Of a stretch of DNA of 64,000 nucleotides, positions 46,529-57,708 are shown piece after piece; position 1 is the stretch's first letter, and every line of letters starts with the position of its first letter. The position numbers were made by a program, and so were the translations under genes. Under the pieces are notes generated by a model. The model was not told the origin of the DNA. It saw nothing but the letters and a program-made list of their open reading frames with translations, and made no database searches. The stretch comes from Zychaea mexicana. Its lineage: Eukaryota; Mucoromycota; Mucoromycetes; Mucorales; Lichtheimiaceae. The stretch is taken from positions 186,001-250,000 of the forward strand of contig NW_026516698.1 in the NCBI RefSeq assembly GCF_025766255.1. Direction: 5' to 3'.

Positions 46529-46756
46529 ATGTTTAGTACTGCAAACAAGGCCGAACTCTATCCAAATGATAACAACATAATCGACTTCAAGATTGATGCA
46601 CGTGTGGTTGTGGATGTTGATGACGACGAGCATGATATTGTATCGATGGAAGTAGCAAAGAACGATTAAGATGGAAATGTGATAAAAGACAGCAGAAAAT
46701 TATTATGTGAAGTCAAGGATGATCTTGTCAATTTACTGAAGCTTTTAACAAAGTAG
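46529..46756 (+). pseudogene. Degenerate fragment with a nuclease-like D/ExxK pattern
   Basis: One frame reads from ATG 46529 (MFSTANKAELYPNDNNIIDF) across an in-frame TAA at 46667-46669 to TAG at 46754-46756. It contains FKIDARVVVDVDDDEHDIVS followed by MEVAKND, resembling the D...ExK part of the cargo ORF at 19912, though similarity is weak. It is probably a relic of the same broad mucoralean family. The stop makes it non-functional as read. Confidence 0.4.
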
Positions 46757-47339
46757 TACTATCTCAAGGATGTTTTCTTATTGTCGTTTTTTAAAACCTC
46801 TGGTAAGGATACTTCACTATCAAACTGGTTCAGAAGATGTTTGCTTGCTAACACATACACACACAAATACACACACACACATATATATATATTTGATTTG
46901 GTTGGCTGGTGGATGAACAGGAGCAAACTGCCTCTGAGGAGCAATCCTTATTATAGATGAAATTTATATATGTTTAACTTTGTAAGATTTATAGTTTAAA
47001 ATTTATATGGAAATTTGCTTAGCTTTTTATCGATATGTTTTTAATGAATAATCTTTTAAGGAAAATCAGAAAAAAGTTTTATCTTTTTAATATTTTGTAC
47101 TTGAAGAAAAAATTACAAAATTATCTATTTAGTAGAGTAATCTATCATTAACTTCTCAAAGAATTAAGAAAAAATACAGTATATCAATGTTGTATATTTG
47201 GAATGAAAAATCTTTTAATGATTGAAACCTTCAAAGACCAATAAATATAACATTCAATTAAAGCGGAATGGTAATAAGGATCTTAAGTTACGGTAGTAGT
47301 AACATGCCCTATCCTCTATCTTTGTAAGTAAGTTATACC

Positions 47340-47560
47340 CCCAATAACTTATGAAGTGCTTTTTTTAATGAATTTTTCTAAAGAAAAAAAAATCGGAATT
47401 CTTAATAAAAATGAAGTTTTTATCTTTACAGAATTCACACTGATATAACTTTATAGACAAATCTTTTATCTTCGATTCTCTATATAATCTATCATTAATG
47501 ATTATTATTCTTCATATATCCACGAATCATCTTCCTAGTGACAGCCTTTACGTAGACAAT
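47340..47560. repeat. Diverged copy of the palindrome cargo upstream region
   Basis: Shares AACTTATGAAGTGCTT, then an AAAGAA-type run, a GAATTCT block, a T/A-rich run and ACAGAATTCACA with 19640-19745 (and mirror 29700-29805), in the same order and at similar spacing. This places a decayed relative of the palindrome cargo outside the palindrome. Confidence 0.6.
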
Positions 47561-47855
47561 CCCTAACACAGTTTCATATGCCGATGTCTGCATCAACTGA
47601 ATCATTACTGAATCATTACTCGAATTCTGCAGAACGTTTGAATTTTTACTTTCAGTTAAGGTTAGTATGTGATGACTGGCAAAAAGTCAATAATAAGTCG
47701 ACATAAGCTTTTGTTTGTTCTAACACTTCCCTTTATTTTTCAATTCTTTATATCAGAATCATATTACGCAATTAGCAGCACATATTCTCAAATATTATAC
47801 GAAGCGAAACGACATCAGCTGAAACGTTAGAGAATTTAGAAAGGAGAAAACGAGC

Positions 47856-48065
47856 AATGATGATACTGATTTATGGACTTGCGACATTTGGTACACCCCG
47901 CATCGTGATCATGGAAGATTTTCTGCATTACTGGCTCAATTATTTAGATTGCATCGCCCGAAGCCACTTTTGGAAAAATTGCTCTTACTCGTCGATGATC
48001 AAGAAGATGATGATGATAAAGAACCTGTACGAAGCCCAACTGAAGAAGTAGATGAATTTGGATAG
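47856..48065 (+). pseudogene. Open acidic segment, probable exon relic
   Basis: In frame from 47856 (NDDTDLWTCDIWYTPHRDHG) to TAG at 48063-48065, with an Asp/Glu-rich end. A further readable piece lies at about 48559-48690 (FAAPEQFLLLWDIQQMSSNV). A short one ends at TAG near 48878 (KPRKTWIDDLELLGVG). The order suggests decayed exons of one gene downstream of the cargo-like block. No family is recognised. Confidence 0.3.
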
Positions 48066-48899
48066 CAAAAAGTAGATGCTGGATGGTTCAACTTGCATAC
48101 AGGAGAAACAACCGAAACACATCCCTTACATTATATTGAATAAAGATACATGGCTGCTGGCAAGTCATGATTATTGATTATCACCCGTCTTTTTTCGTAT
48201 ATAATGAAGTTCACCAGGTTTAATGGAAATCAATATCCATTAAGTGCGCCACCACATTATTATTTTACTTATATATCTCTACTTAGTATTTTTCGTTTTT
48301 GGCTGTAACTAATTGTCTGCAAAAGTAACGTGGTTTTTCATTTCTTCGATTATGGAAACAGCACGAAGTGTTTGAAGCTTGGTTTTAACGGTCCATGCTT
48401 AACGAGGTAATCTTTGTACTGGACAGTAGCTTTAATGCACAAACTTGCAATTGTATTTTCTCTTTGCGGTTTTAACTATAATTTAGTAAGTGAAAGCAAA
48501 CAATGCTTATCTCCATGAACGGTTTTTTCTCTAAGAAAATGAGGACCAAAGGTTATAAGAAGCATATTGCAAACATCACCGTGAACTTTTCGCAGCACCA
48601 GAACAATTCCTGCTACTCTGGGACATCCAACAAATGTCTAGCAATGTATGTAAAGTTGTTCGTGACATTGAAGTTCATCTTTGTCACCATGTAACTTTAT
48701 TAACGCTTTTTTTTGCTCTCGCTGTCGTAGAAATTGTTCAGTATACCAATCTCGGTTTCGTCACGATGTGAATCTTATCCGTTTATGACCTCCGTGGACA
48801 TGGCCAGTGCCCAGCGCGTAAAACCGAGAAAAACCTGGATAGACGATTTGGAGCTACTAGGAGTGGGAAGTAAATAGTTTATGGTTCTCATGAATTGTA

Positions 48900-49883
48900 G
48901 GCTTATTTGCGTTGGTCATGTGATTTGAATCTATTGCTATTGTTATCACAGTAAGTTTATCAACTAATGATTCTTCATGTTCGTTTTAGACGTACTAATA
49001 CTTTTATGCAATAGTGTCTTTGCGTGCTTGTGTATATGGGCAGCTACCAATGTGTGGAACTGGTCAATCCCATGGTGTTGGATGAGGATGAAACTATGAA
49101 AAATTTATGTTTTGTAAGGTTGTTTGGTACACAATAGCAGCAAAGTATAGACAAGTATTCGACTATCTAACCGCCACGTGCATTTTGTAACTCTGCCAAT
49201 TTTTAAAAATACACTGCTATCGTTGTATTCACTTTCTGCCAATCACGGAAAACACATCATCATTATAAAAAATTCCCCAACGCCAAAAAATACAGTATGT
49301 TGAGCGCGGGCACCTTGTCCGTTAATACCCAGCACGACAAGTCTAAGAATAACTCTGAAGTCACAATAGACAATATCCAGCGTAGCAAATGCTGATGTCA
49401 GTGACTGACTACTGGAGAACAAGACTTTCAAAAGCCATCTCATCGATCTCGCCTTTTAGGTAATCGTATATCTACTGTATTTGGTAAAGTTACGAAGTCA
49501 CCGACAAGTGCCTTGATTCGCATACTGTGACCAGGAACACAGAAAACCCATCACCAACTTAACAAATACGTCAAAAGCAAGCCAAGAAAAGATCAGGCGG
49601 GTGAGGTTCGCATTATGAACACACAAGGAAGAGAATAAGAAAAAGAGCATCATGGAATACGTGTATGTATGGATTACCACATTCGGATGATAAGTTTTTG
49701 GCGCATGTGAAAGGAGAGAAGGAAGGAAGGAGATTGTTCGTTCGGGCAGCCCGCGCGCATTGCGTGTGACCGGGTTGCAGCTGCTGGCATATCTACACCT
49801 CATTTCCTTTCCCCACCCCCTCCTTTTTTTCCTTCCTTTTTACCTTTATACTTAACCACTCCCCACTCTCTATTTACTACATT
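48900..49883. other. Intergenic stretch, promoter side of cytochrome b5
   Basis: No gene seen. The last 80 bp before the ATG at 49884 is C/T-rich (CCCCACCCCCTCC), a typical fungal leader. Confidence 0.5.
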
Positions 49884-50763
49884 ATGTCTGTTTACAGCTT
49901 GGAAGACGTCAGCAAGCACCAGTCTAAGGACGATCTGTGGATGGTCATCCACAACAAAGTTTACAACGTCACTGCCTTTGTTCAAGAGGTAAGTTAGGAA
50001 CTAGTTGTACCTGGACTGTCTTAAATCTGATCAAACGCGGTTTTTACTATATAGCATCCCGGTGGTAACTTTCTCTTTTTCTTTTAAAAAAAAAAGATCT
50101 AACTATAAGCACGAAAATATATATAACGATCTATTCTTCTAAAATTTACTAGGCGAGGATGTTTTGCTCGATGAGTCAGGTAAATCAGAATGGGACTTTG
50201 GATGGAGGAATGGTTTAAATGAGGAGAGAGAGAGAGAGAGAGGAAGCGACGTTATCTCTTGCCGCCATCATAAGAGGGGTAAAAAAACTCACAAGTGGAA
50301 ATGTCTCAATAGGCAAGGACGCTACCGAGGCCTTTGAAGATATCGGTCATTCCGATGAAGCCCGTGAAATCTTGGAAAAGTACCTCGTTGGCGAGTTGGA
50401 CGAAAAGGTAGAATGTTTTCTATTGATGTATATTTTTGTGTGGGGTAATCGCTCACAAAAATGACATTAAAAATGACTAAAAAAATCTTTGTATTACCGC
50501 TGCTTCTTCTATCCTTAGTCGCGTACCCCAGAAAAGACCTACAGCTCTATTCGTGCCGGTGAGCTTCCGGAAGAAAAGAAGAGTGGCTCGTAAGTGTTTT
50601 TCTCCCGGCAAATGAACAAAAGAGAGGAATCAATATCGGTGAGGAAGAAGGAATCGTCCAGTGATTGATATCTTGATTTAGGTTCATGCGTGTTCTTGTT
50701 CCTGCCATTGCCGTAGCCGGTATTCTAATTTACAAGTTTGTGCTTGCTCCCCAAAAGCACTAA
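49884..50763 (+). CDS. CYB5: Cytochrome b5, tail-anchored
   Basis: Six exons: 49884-49988, 50055-50064, 50153-50179, 50313-50407, 50519-50589, 50682-50763 (129 aa), all GT-AG and in phase. Seen: [20 protein letters not shown]; the heme-binding [20 protein letters not shown]; the second axial His in [10 protein letters not shown]; then a short polar linker and a single C-terminal membrane anchor ([20 protein letters not shown]) with a basic end. It supplies electrons to fatty-acid desaturases, sterol enzymes and P450s at the ER face. Length and motif spacing match the family exactly. The second exon is only 10 nt and encodes the heme-ligand motif itself, so correct splicing is essential for function. 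Confidence 0.95.
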
Positions 50764-50891
50764 AATCCGCTCTCTCTCTCTCTTTCACCATACCATCCCT
50801 ATACACATTGAAATATATTCATATATTTAGATTGACATTTGTGATAAGAAGCATTATTGTACATGGACTATCTATGTGCTTCCATTGTGGG

Positions 50892-53378
50892 TTATCTGGA
50901 AGGCGGTGAAGGATGGTCTCTCAAGTGAGAGGTACTATGAAGCTGGATGATCTCATCGTAATCGTCATCGTCGTCATCATCGGCTCCACTTTCCCGTTGT
51001 GGCGAGTGTATCCGTGGTGATAGCAGGAATTGTGCATCGTCGTCACCGTTGCTGCCATAAAACGTCTGTCTTTTTTTGCTACGATTGCGTAAGAAACCAA
51101 CGATGCCAAAACACAACAACGACCCGGCTGCAAAGCCGATGCTTGCAAAGAACCCGGTCGCTACATACATACAACAATGTTCTTCAATACCCAGCATTCC
51201 GTGTGAGCAACTAACTATCCATGCTGTGTGCATATATTCTTACAGTAGTGCGGTGCATCTGCATGTTATGATATTGTGCGAGTAACGTTAGTGAAACAAA
51301 TTTAGAAACAATTTCTAGAAAAGATAGCAAAGTGGTTTACCTGTCACTGGCCACAAAACAAGCGGTGCCCAAGTGTACATGGACGAGGAAGAAGTATTCA
51401 TGATCGCAATTGCCATGGCTCTAAGCTCTATCGTTTCTTGCATGATCTCACTTGCCCAAGTCATTGCAACCTACGTTTACACAGAAGGATGACGATGTTT
51501 GTAAGTATCAGACAAGTTTGATGTGGTGCGGTTATCCTTTCTTTCCATTTTCTTTTCGTACAGGAGCAGCTGCAGCGAGACCCGCATGCATAACAATAAA
51601 TGCAACGTAAAACAGGCCAAATGGCTGAACAAAAGCCGCCAGCAAACTATTGAAATATACTGTTAATATGGAATAGCGTGAGTTGCTCGATATTTAAACC
51701 GATAGATACCTGAAACCTATCACAGAAAGACCAAGTGCTGGAAGAATACACCATAGGCGTGTCCGTAAATAGTCGCTGAGGTAGCCATTCCCAAGTCCAA
51801 CAAGCATACTGACTAACATATCAGGCTGTATATAAAGTTTTCATCGAAGATAATTCTCCTGAGCGTTGGTATATTTGATACAGAAACTTTCGTTTATATA
51901 CTTGACTCTTTCCCCGTACTCCTCTTTTATCACATAAAAATCCCATCCATTTAAAGTGTTCCTTACGGATGTAAAAAGATTCGCAGTTATTGCGTCGTAA
52001 CCGACTCGTTTTGCGACAATACCAAGTACGTGGGCACCGCCCATCCCGAGATATAACGTGGTCCAGCCAACTACCAGAAAATAAATATACTTGTTGCGAA
52101 GCAAGCTACGTAAAACTTGTCGTGGTTTTGCAGTGCTTTGTTTTGTCTCCCTGCCTTCACGATCTAACCGTAATGCTGCAAGCTCTCTTTCCTTGGAATC
52201 GTCAGCATATACATCATCACAAATATCTGCATGATAATAATAGCAATAATGCTGATGGTCTACCTTTGGACTTAGCCAAGCTGTTGTGGATGGATAATCC
52301 GGCAAGCACTTGTATCCAAAATATGCCAGAGCGAATGTGATTGTTCCGTCAAATAGGAACAACCATCGCCAACTACAAAAGTAATATCAGCATGGATGAT
52401 ACAGCAGCGATTAACATTTAATAAATTGTCTCTTTTGTCCACTGCTTATAGCAGATACTATTACTAGGGGTACCTACGCGCTTATCCCAAGGACACCATC
52501 GGCAACTTTCAACAGAAACGCTTGAATCAGTCCTGAAAGCGCGCTCCCGAGCGAGCCAAAAATTGTGATCCAAGCATTCCGCTTCCCCAGCTCTTTGCGA
52601 GGATACCATGTGCCAACTAGAAAATAGATGCCTGGCAAAAATCCAGCTTCGAACGCGCCCAAAAGTAGCCGTAAAATGTATATGGCAGTGACAGATTGGA
52701 CACATGCCATGCTCAGTGTCAGTATACACCATATAATTTCCAGAAACGGAAGATACCTCGATGGACGGAAGCGGGTTAGCATCATATTGGATGGGATCTG
52801 CATCCTACATTGAGCAAATCGTTGTTATTGTATATCCTTCCTCGTCCCCGCTACTAGGTCTTTTTTCCCCCTCGCCATCATCGTATAAGAGAGAAATATG
52901 CAAAAACGTACAGTAGATAGCCGATCATATATAGTACGGTCATCCAATTGTATTGCTTGCCTTCAATCGAGAGGTCTTCTTCCATACCACTGATATACGC
53001 GTTAGCTAAATAGATATTAGAATTGCAATAGTCAGTATGGCAATTTGCTTTGTCAATTAACTTTTATACCCTTGGTTGTTGATATGACACGTTACAAATA
53101 TTTGTATTATCCATAGTTTTAATCAAATTTCCTAGCATAGCAAACGCAAGCAGTCGTCGGTCAAGGCGACGTACGAGCGCTTTTTCCTCCTCTTCTGTAC
53201 TGTATGTATAGTAAAGTCGACTTGTTTCAAGTTCATGTTGTAACTCATTGCCAATGGCGTCGTCGTCGACATGGAAGGACGAGGAGTCTGAGAGACGCGA
53301 TGTCCATACATTGTCGTCACGTTCCTGGTCATTTTTATATGGCAAGAGTGGTGTTTGCGCAACATTGTCTTTTGCCAT
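50892..53378 (-). CDS. MFS transporter, Dal5/allantoate-permease-like anion:cation symporter
   Basis: Exons on the complement: 53378-53096, 53005-52912, 52804-52478, 52372-52264, 52191-51967, 51825-51710, 51646-51562, 51470-51341, 51258-51244, 51160-50892 (550 aa). The 72-nt intron 52263-52192 is open, so its retention would add 24 residues. Seen: an acidic N-terminal tail (STEEEEKALVRRLDRRLLAF); MDNTNISNAYISGMEEDL, typical of the family; 12 likely membrane helices; GAFEAGFLPGIYFLVGTWYP between helices 4 and 5; WRWLFLFDG; and DAPHYSTGFFASIGFAAG near the end. The C-tail is cytosolic with a long Asp run. The family imports small organic anions or vitamins with protons. The actual substrate is not readable. 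A 15-nt microexon (51258-51244) encodes DAPHY. Confidence 0.88.
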
Positions 53379-54189
53379 TCCAGGAACAACAAGTTAATAA
53401 TCAAGAGGAAGGTACAATAGAAAAATGACCCGTGGACTTTTATGCATACCCTTGTCCTCCCGCCCTTTTTTGCGTCGGGGAGAAAGATGGCCGTTGGTGG
53501 CACAAAACGATGAATGGAATTTCGGCATAATGTAGCGTGTGGTAGCCTATTGCATTCCATCATAACGAGCATCATTGGGTACTCATAGCAACAGATAGTA
53601 GATCAAACAGGCTGACTTTTTGTTAGATAGTGATAATAATAGGGATCGCATTGTTAAGAATATGTATGTGTATAAATGTGTGCGCGTCGTGGTTGTTCGT
53701 GTTTGTTGAGCGGACAAAACACAGGAGAAAATGTCTTGATTGAAAATAGTAAGGATTGAAGAGGTTGGGGGGAAAGGTGCGGCATGCGCGTGTAATGCGA
53801 TAGTGGGAAGGGAACAAGGAGGATGGAAGAAAGAAGTCCTTCTTGAGAAAGAGCGATAAAAAGGGAGGTAGAAGAAGAAGAAGAAGAGGAAAGAAAGATG
53901 GTAAGTGTTGTATTGATTGGAGACGCTGTTGTGTGCTTGTTGTGAACGACTGAATAAGTAGGGGAGAGAGAGAGAGGGATAAGGAAGGTAAAAGAGTGGT
54001 ATAAAATATACATATAGATTATATATATATATCATGCGGGTAAAGAAAAGAAAAAAAAAGAAGAGGAAGAACGAAGTATTAGGGATGCTGAAAGAAAAGA
54101 AAAGAAAAGAAAGGGAGATAGAATATGATGGGGTTGCTTATTGCTGCTGCTACTGCTACTGCTACTGATACTGATACTGATACTACTAG
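53379..54189. other. Purine-rich intergenic stretch
   Basis: Dominated by GAAAG and GAGA tracts on the plus strand (for example AAAGAAAAGAAAAGAAAAGA at 54091). The minus-strand open frames here are translations of low-complexity sequence. No gene is seen. Confidence 0.6.
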
Positions 54190-55948
54190 CTATTGCTGGG
54201 GCAAGGAAGAAGGAAAGCCGGAGGAGGAGAATGGGAGATCCGAAAGCGTGTTGTCCAAGACCATGGTAACGTCGTCTACAAGCGTCAAGTCTTCCAAGAA
54301 GGCCACCAAGTCTGTAAGTTCCGTATCATGCGGGTCATTGAACCACGTGGATACTGGTACTGCGTTCGCATTGTGGAAAATGTAGCTTGCTGGCGAATTG
54401 TCAAGAATCATTGTGTCTGTGAGATCACGTCCCAGATGCGACAGATCCTATTTACTTGCATATTAGATGGACCAGATCTTCCAACTATTCAGCTAGTACT
54501 AGGTTTTTCTTTTACCTTGACGTAGTTGCCTTTATGATTACAGCAGGCTTCTCTAAACAGCCTGTGCTTGACCACCTTGTGGATGTCAAGCTTATCTAAA
54601 ACAGGATCCGCGTACTAGTGATTATACGATACTCGTGAGTTACAAGCTTCTTTCCTCTTCTTCCCCTTCCTCTCTATCTTCCTAGCTGTAATGTTGTGAT
54701 TCCGCGAAATCATACCTTGGAAAGACTTGCTGTAAACACAACAATTTCATACTTTTCACCCATTTTCCGCATAAACTCATCCACGCCCGGCCGCTTGAGC
54801 ACATATACATTATGGTATTGATTGTCGATTTCCACGGGCACGATGAAATCAGGATGGGGTATTATCTAGAGCAACGTCATGTTTTCAACTTAGCAAACCT
54901 TTTTTTCTTTTCTTTTCTTTTCAGTGTGCCTAACAGCCAACAACCTAGACGAGCCACACGCTTAAATTATGAAAGGGTACTTACTTTGAAAGAACTATGC
55001 ACCAATGTTTCATCCAAATCAAGTACCAAACATTTCCGTCCAACATGCTCTGCTGCTACAGGTGGTAATAAACGAATCATCTGACCCTAGTTAAAACAGA
55101 TCCAAGTGGGGGGAAAAAAAGCATGAATATACACAGTCTTAGGCCCTTGCCTTTTGTTCTTTTTTAAATGGAAAGAGAGAGATAGAGATAAAGAGAAAGA
55201 GCAAAGTTTAGAACTGACTTACATCTGGCGAAGGTTGAGGAACAGAATTGGGTGTCGTGGACATATCAAGTGGATCATCAACTTGTTGTTGCTGTTGCTG
55301 CTTCAACTTGACTGGATCAGTTGTGATACTCAACCCTTCAGGTTCGTTTTCGTCTGCTGTGATAGCGATACTGTTTTCTTCCTTGATTGCTTGTTGTTGT
55401 AGCTGTTGTCGTGCTTGCTGTTGTTCTTTTTTTCGACGCCGTATAATCGAAGAAGACTTGTCTGTGTTGTCGAGAAGCGATCCGGCACCTGCTGCACAGC
55501 AGAAGAGCAATGACAAGAATCCACTGCTTTTCGATCCGATTGATGCTCTCAACGAACCTGCCCTAGAATGTGGGCGACTGGCGGTACCTGATGCTGGTGG
55601 AGGTGATTTGACATATTCGGGATTAATCGGTTTTTTGGCTATTTGTTAATAAAAAAGTTACTTGACACAGGTACATGATGTGTGTGGGGGAGGGGTTGCT
55701 TTCCCAATCATCCCAACAAGCTCGTGATTTTTTACAAGCACTTTCCATTGACTTTTGTTTGGAAAATTGTGGTTATATCCATGTATAAGGCAGAAAAGAA
55801 AAAGAAAAAAAAAGGCTTGGTACGTACAATTACTCTTTTTATTATTATGACTTGTGCTGCCACTTTTGTTCGTATTTGCGTCTTGGGGTGCTACCTGAGC
55901 CAGTGTAGCTGATTTGTCTCCTGTCGGGACAGTCTCGGTCTGCGACAT
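54190..55948 (-). CDS. psr1: Psr1/Psr2-like plasma-membrane phosphatase (FCP/SCP family)
   Basis: Six exons on the complement: 55948-55828, 55638-55223, 55086-54985, 54865-54716, 54614-54516, 54447-54190 (381 aa). Seen: a Ser/Pro-rich N-terminal region with a hydrophobic patch ending in a dicysteine ([10 protein letters not shown]), a likely palmitoylation site by analogy with yeast Psr1. Gln-rich low complexity follows, then the catalytic [12 protein letters not shown] (DxDxT at residues 202-206), [19 protein letters not shown], the acidic/basic middle [16 protein letters not shown], and [20 protein letters not shown]. Yeast Psr1/Psr2 act at the plasma membrane with Whi2 in the general stress response. 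The membrane role here is inferred from the dicysteine. The first intron acceptor was chosen for phase. Confidence 0.9.
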
Positions 55949-57490
55949 TTGAGGTTTTCTTGTATATATGTTATGATACTGAGTGCGTCAAGGTGAAGGA
56001 GAAGAAGAAACAGGGGATTTTCTTTTCTTTTGAAAACAAGAGTGTGAATTGAAAAAGCAAAAGAAGAAAGGGAAGGAAAAGCACGCGTGTGTATATGTGT
56101 CGTATGTGGTGTGTGTGCTGTATATTAGAAGAGAGAGGAGAGAGAGAGAGAAAGAGGAAAGCTCTATTACTCGAAAAAAAAGAGAGGGAAAGCCTGGCTT
56201 CTAATTCAGCTCGTGTATGGTGGGACCTGAACCTGAACCTTTTCTTTTTTTTTAATTTCTTGCTTTAACTTGTGATGATATAGCTCGTGCATCCACAAAG
56301 CCCAGGAATATCTTGAGAGCTGCTAGTAGTGATCGAATCGTACATTTGCTCTTTGCTCAGTAATTGTTTCATTCTGTCTCATTTATGCGCATGTCTCCGA
56401 GATGCTGGAAGATGAGGGCAAAAGAACTTCTGCTTAATCAATGTATGAGACTTTTCTAGTGTTTTATAATAAGCGCGCGTTCTTGTGCGATAACAAGCGG
56501 CAAAGAAAATACAAGGCTTCAACTATATGCTAAGATGTGAAAGCGATAACAGAGCATGCTTTCCGCTTGTTAAGATAGGAAAGGAGAGGGGAGAGATGCA
56601 ACAAGAAGGGGTTGTTGTTGTTGTTGATGATGATATATTGAAAAGAGTGTTATATTAGTAGAAGATTATTACTTATTACTTTCACTTGCAAACGACTTGC
56701 TGCTGTGATTGTCGGCCATGTAGTACATGAAGCTTCCAAACTTGCGTGTATAGCATTGATCGCAATCCTCGAGAATAGACCGCGGCAACTAACCGATTTA
56801 CTCCAAGCCAAAACTCCTCAGGCTCAGGAGTCTATGCCTGAAAGTGATGATATATGCACTAAGCGAGATAGTTTATTCAGCCATGCCGCTGTGTTAGTGA
56901 ATAGAACGTTGATTAGATGACTACTAGATGCTTTAGTTCATGCTTGAAAAAGGTTGTTATAAAAGATAAAGTGCTTTGCTCTCGTTCTTATAAAATACAT
57001 ACTCTCTCTTATCTTTTACTATTCCCACATTTATTTTATATGCGCACAAACATCTTGCACATGGTCCTTCTTGCCTCATCGGCGTCACTTTCGCAGATGG
57101 GTTTATTACATATTAAAGCAAAGCAAAGAGTTCTCCCGGTTCTTTTTTAAATATATCAGCACTATATGTGCTGTGTGGTGTCCAGTCCTACGTGATGAAA
57201 AGCAGAAAGAGAGCTATATGTTGTATTCAAAAAAGCATGGTGTGGAAACAAAAGGAAGATATATATAATATATGTGAGAACGGAAGAGACGGTTATTGTG
57301 GAATGTTGCTACTACGAGGATATGCTGTGAGAGTATGTGTTTGTGGGTGGGTGTTTGTAAGGTAAAGATACTAATAATAATAAAGTGGTGTGATGGTAAC
57401 TAATGGTTGATTGTGGTAAGGCTGTTTTTGGTGGAGGAATGATGATGTCTTGTTTTTTTATAAGAATATTAGCTATTTAGTTTTTAATAG
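55949..57490. other. Intergenic stretch without a recognisable gene
   Basis: GA-rich near 56120-56160; short frames at 56705-57365 have no domain. It is the upstream region of the phosphatase gene and the 3' flank of the RasGAP gene. Confidence 0.5.
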
Positions 57491-57595
57491 TTAACGAGCA
57501 TCATGGCTTGTTGTTATAAGGTTATACAGCTGAATAAGGATCCGGTCAAGGTCCGTCGTGGCAAACTCGAATTTCGTTAAGAAAACAAACCACCC
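57491..57595 (-). other. Possible alternative 3' exon beyond the RasGAP stop
   Basis: On the minus strand an acceptor (ACCAG) at 57596 opens a 35-codon frame starting GWFVFLTKFEFATTDLDRIL and ending at TAA. A donor (GTAAGT) overlaps the RasGAP stop codon. The phases do not match when the two are joined (the join reads KGGLFS then stop), so this is either unrelated or uses another donor. Confidence 0.25.
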
Positions 57596-57708
57596 CTGGT
57601 AAGATTTTTTTTTTGTGCAAAGTGTGTTTTTTGTAAGAAAATAAGGTCAACTTCTCTCGCTAAGCGTAGGAGAGACAGTTTCTTTTTCAAATAGAATTTT
57701 CAAAGTAC

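Noticed and set aside
50219..50464. An 81-codon frame inside the cytochrome b5 gene
   Set aside because: It begins in intronic (GA)n sequence and merely overlaps exon 4; the spliced cytochrome b5 explains the coding part.
53583..54035. Minus-strand frames of 119-150 codons between the MFS and phosphatase genes
   Set aside because: They are Ser/Phe/Leu low-complexity translations of a GAAAG-rich strand with no domain.
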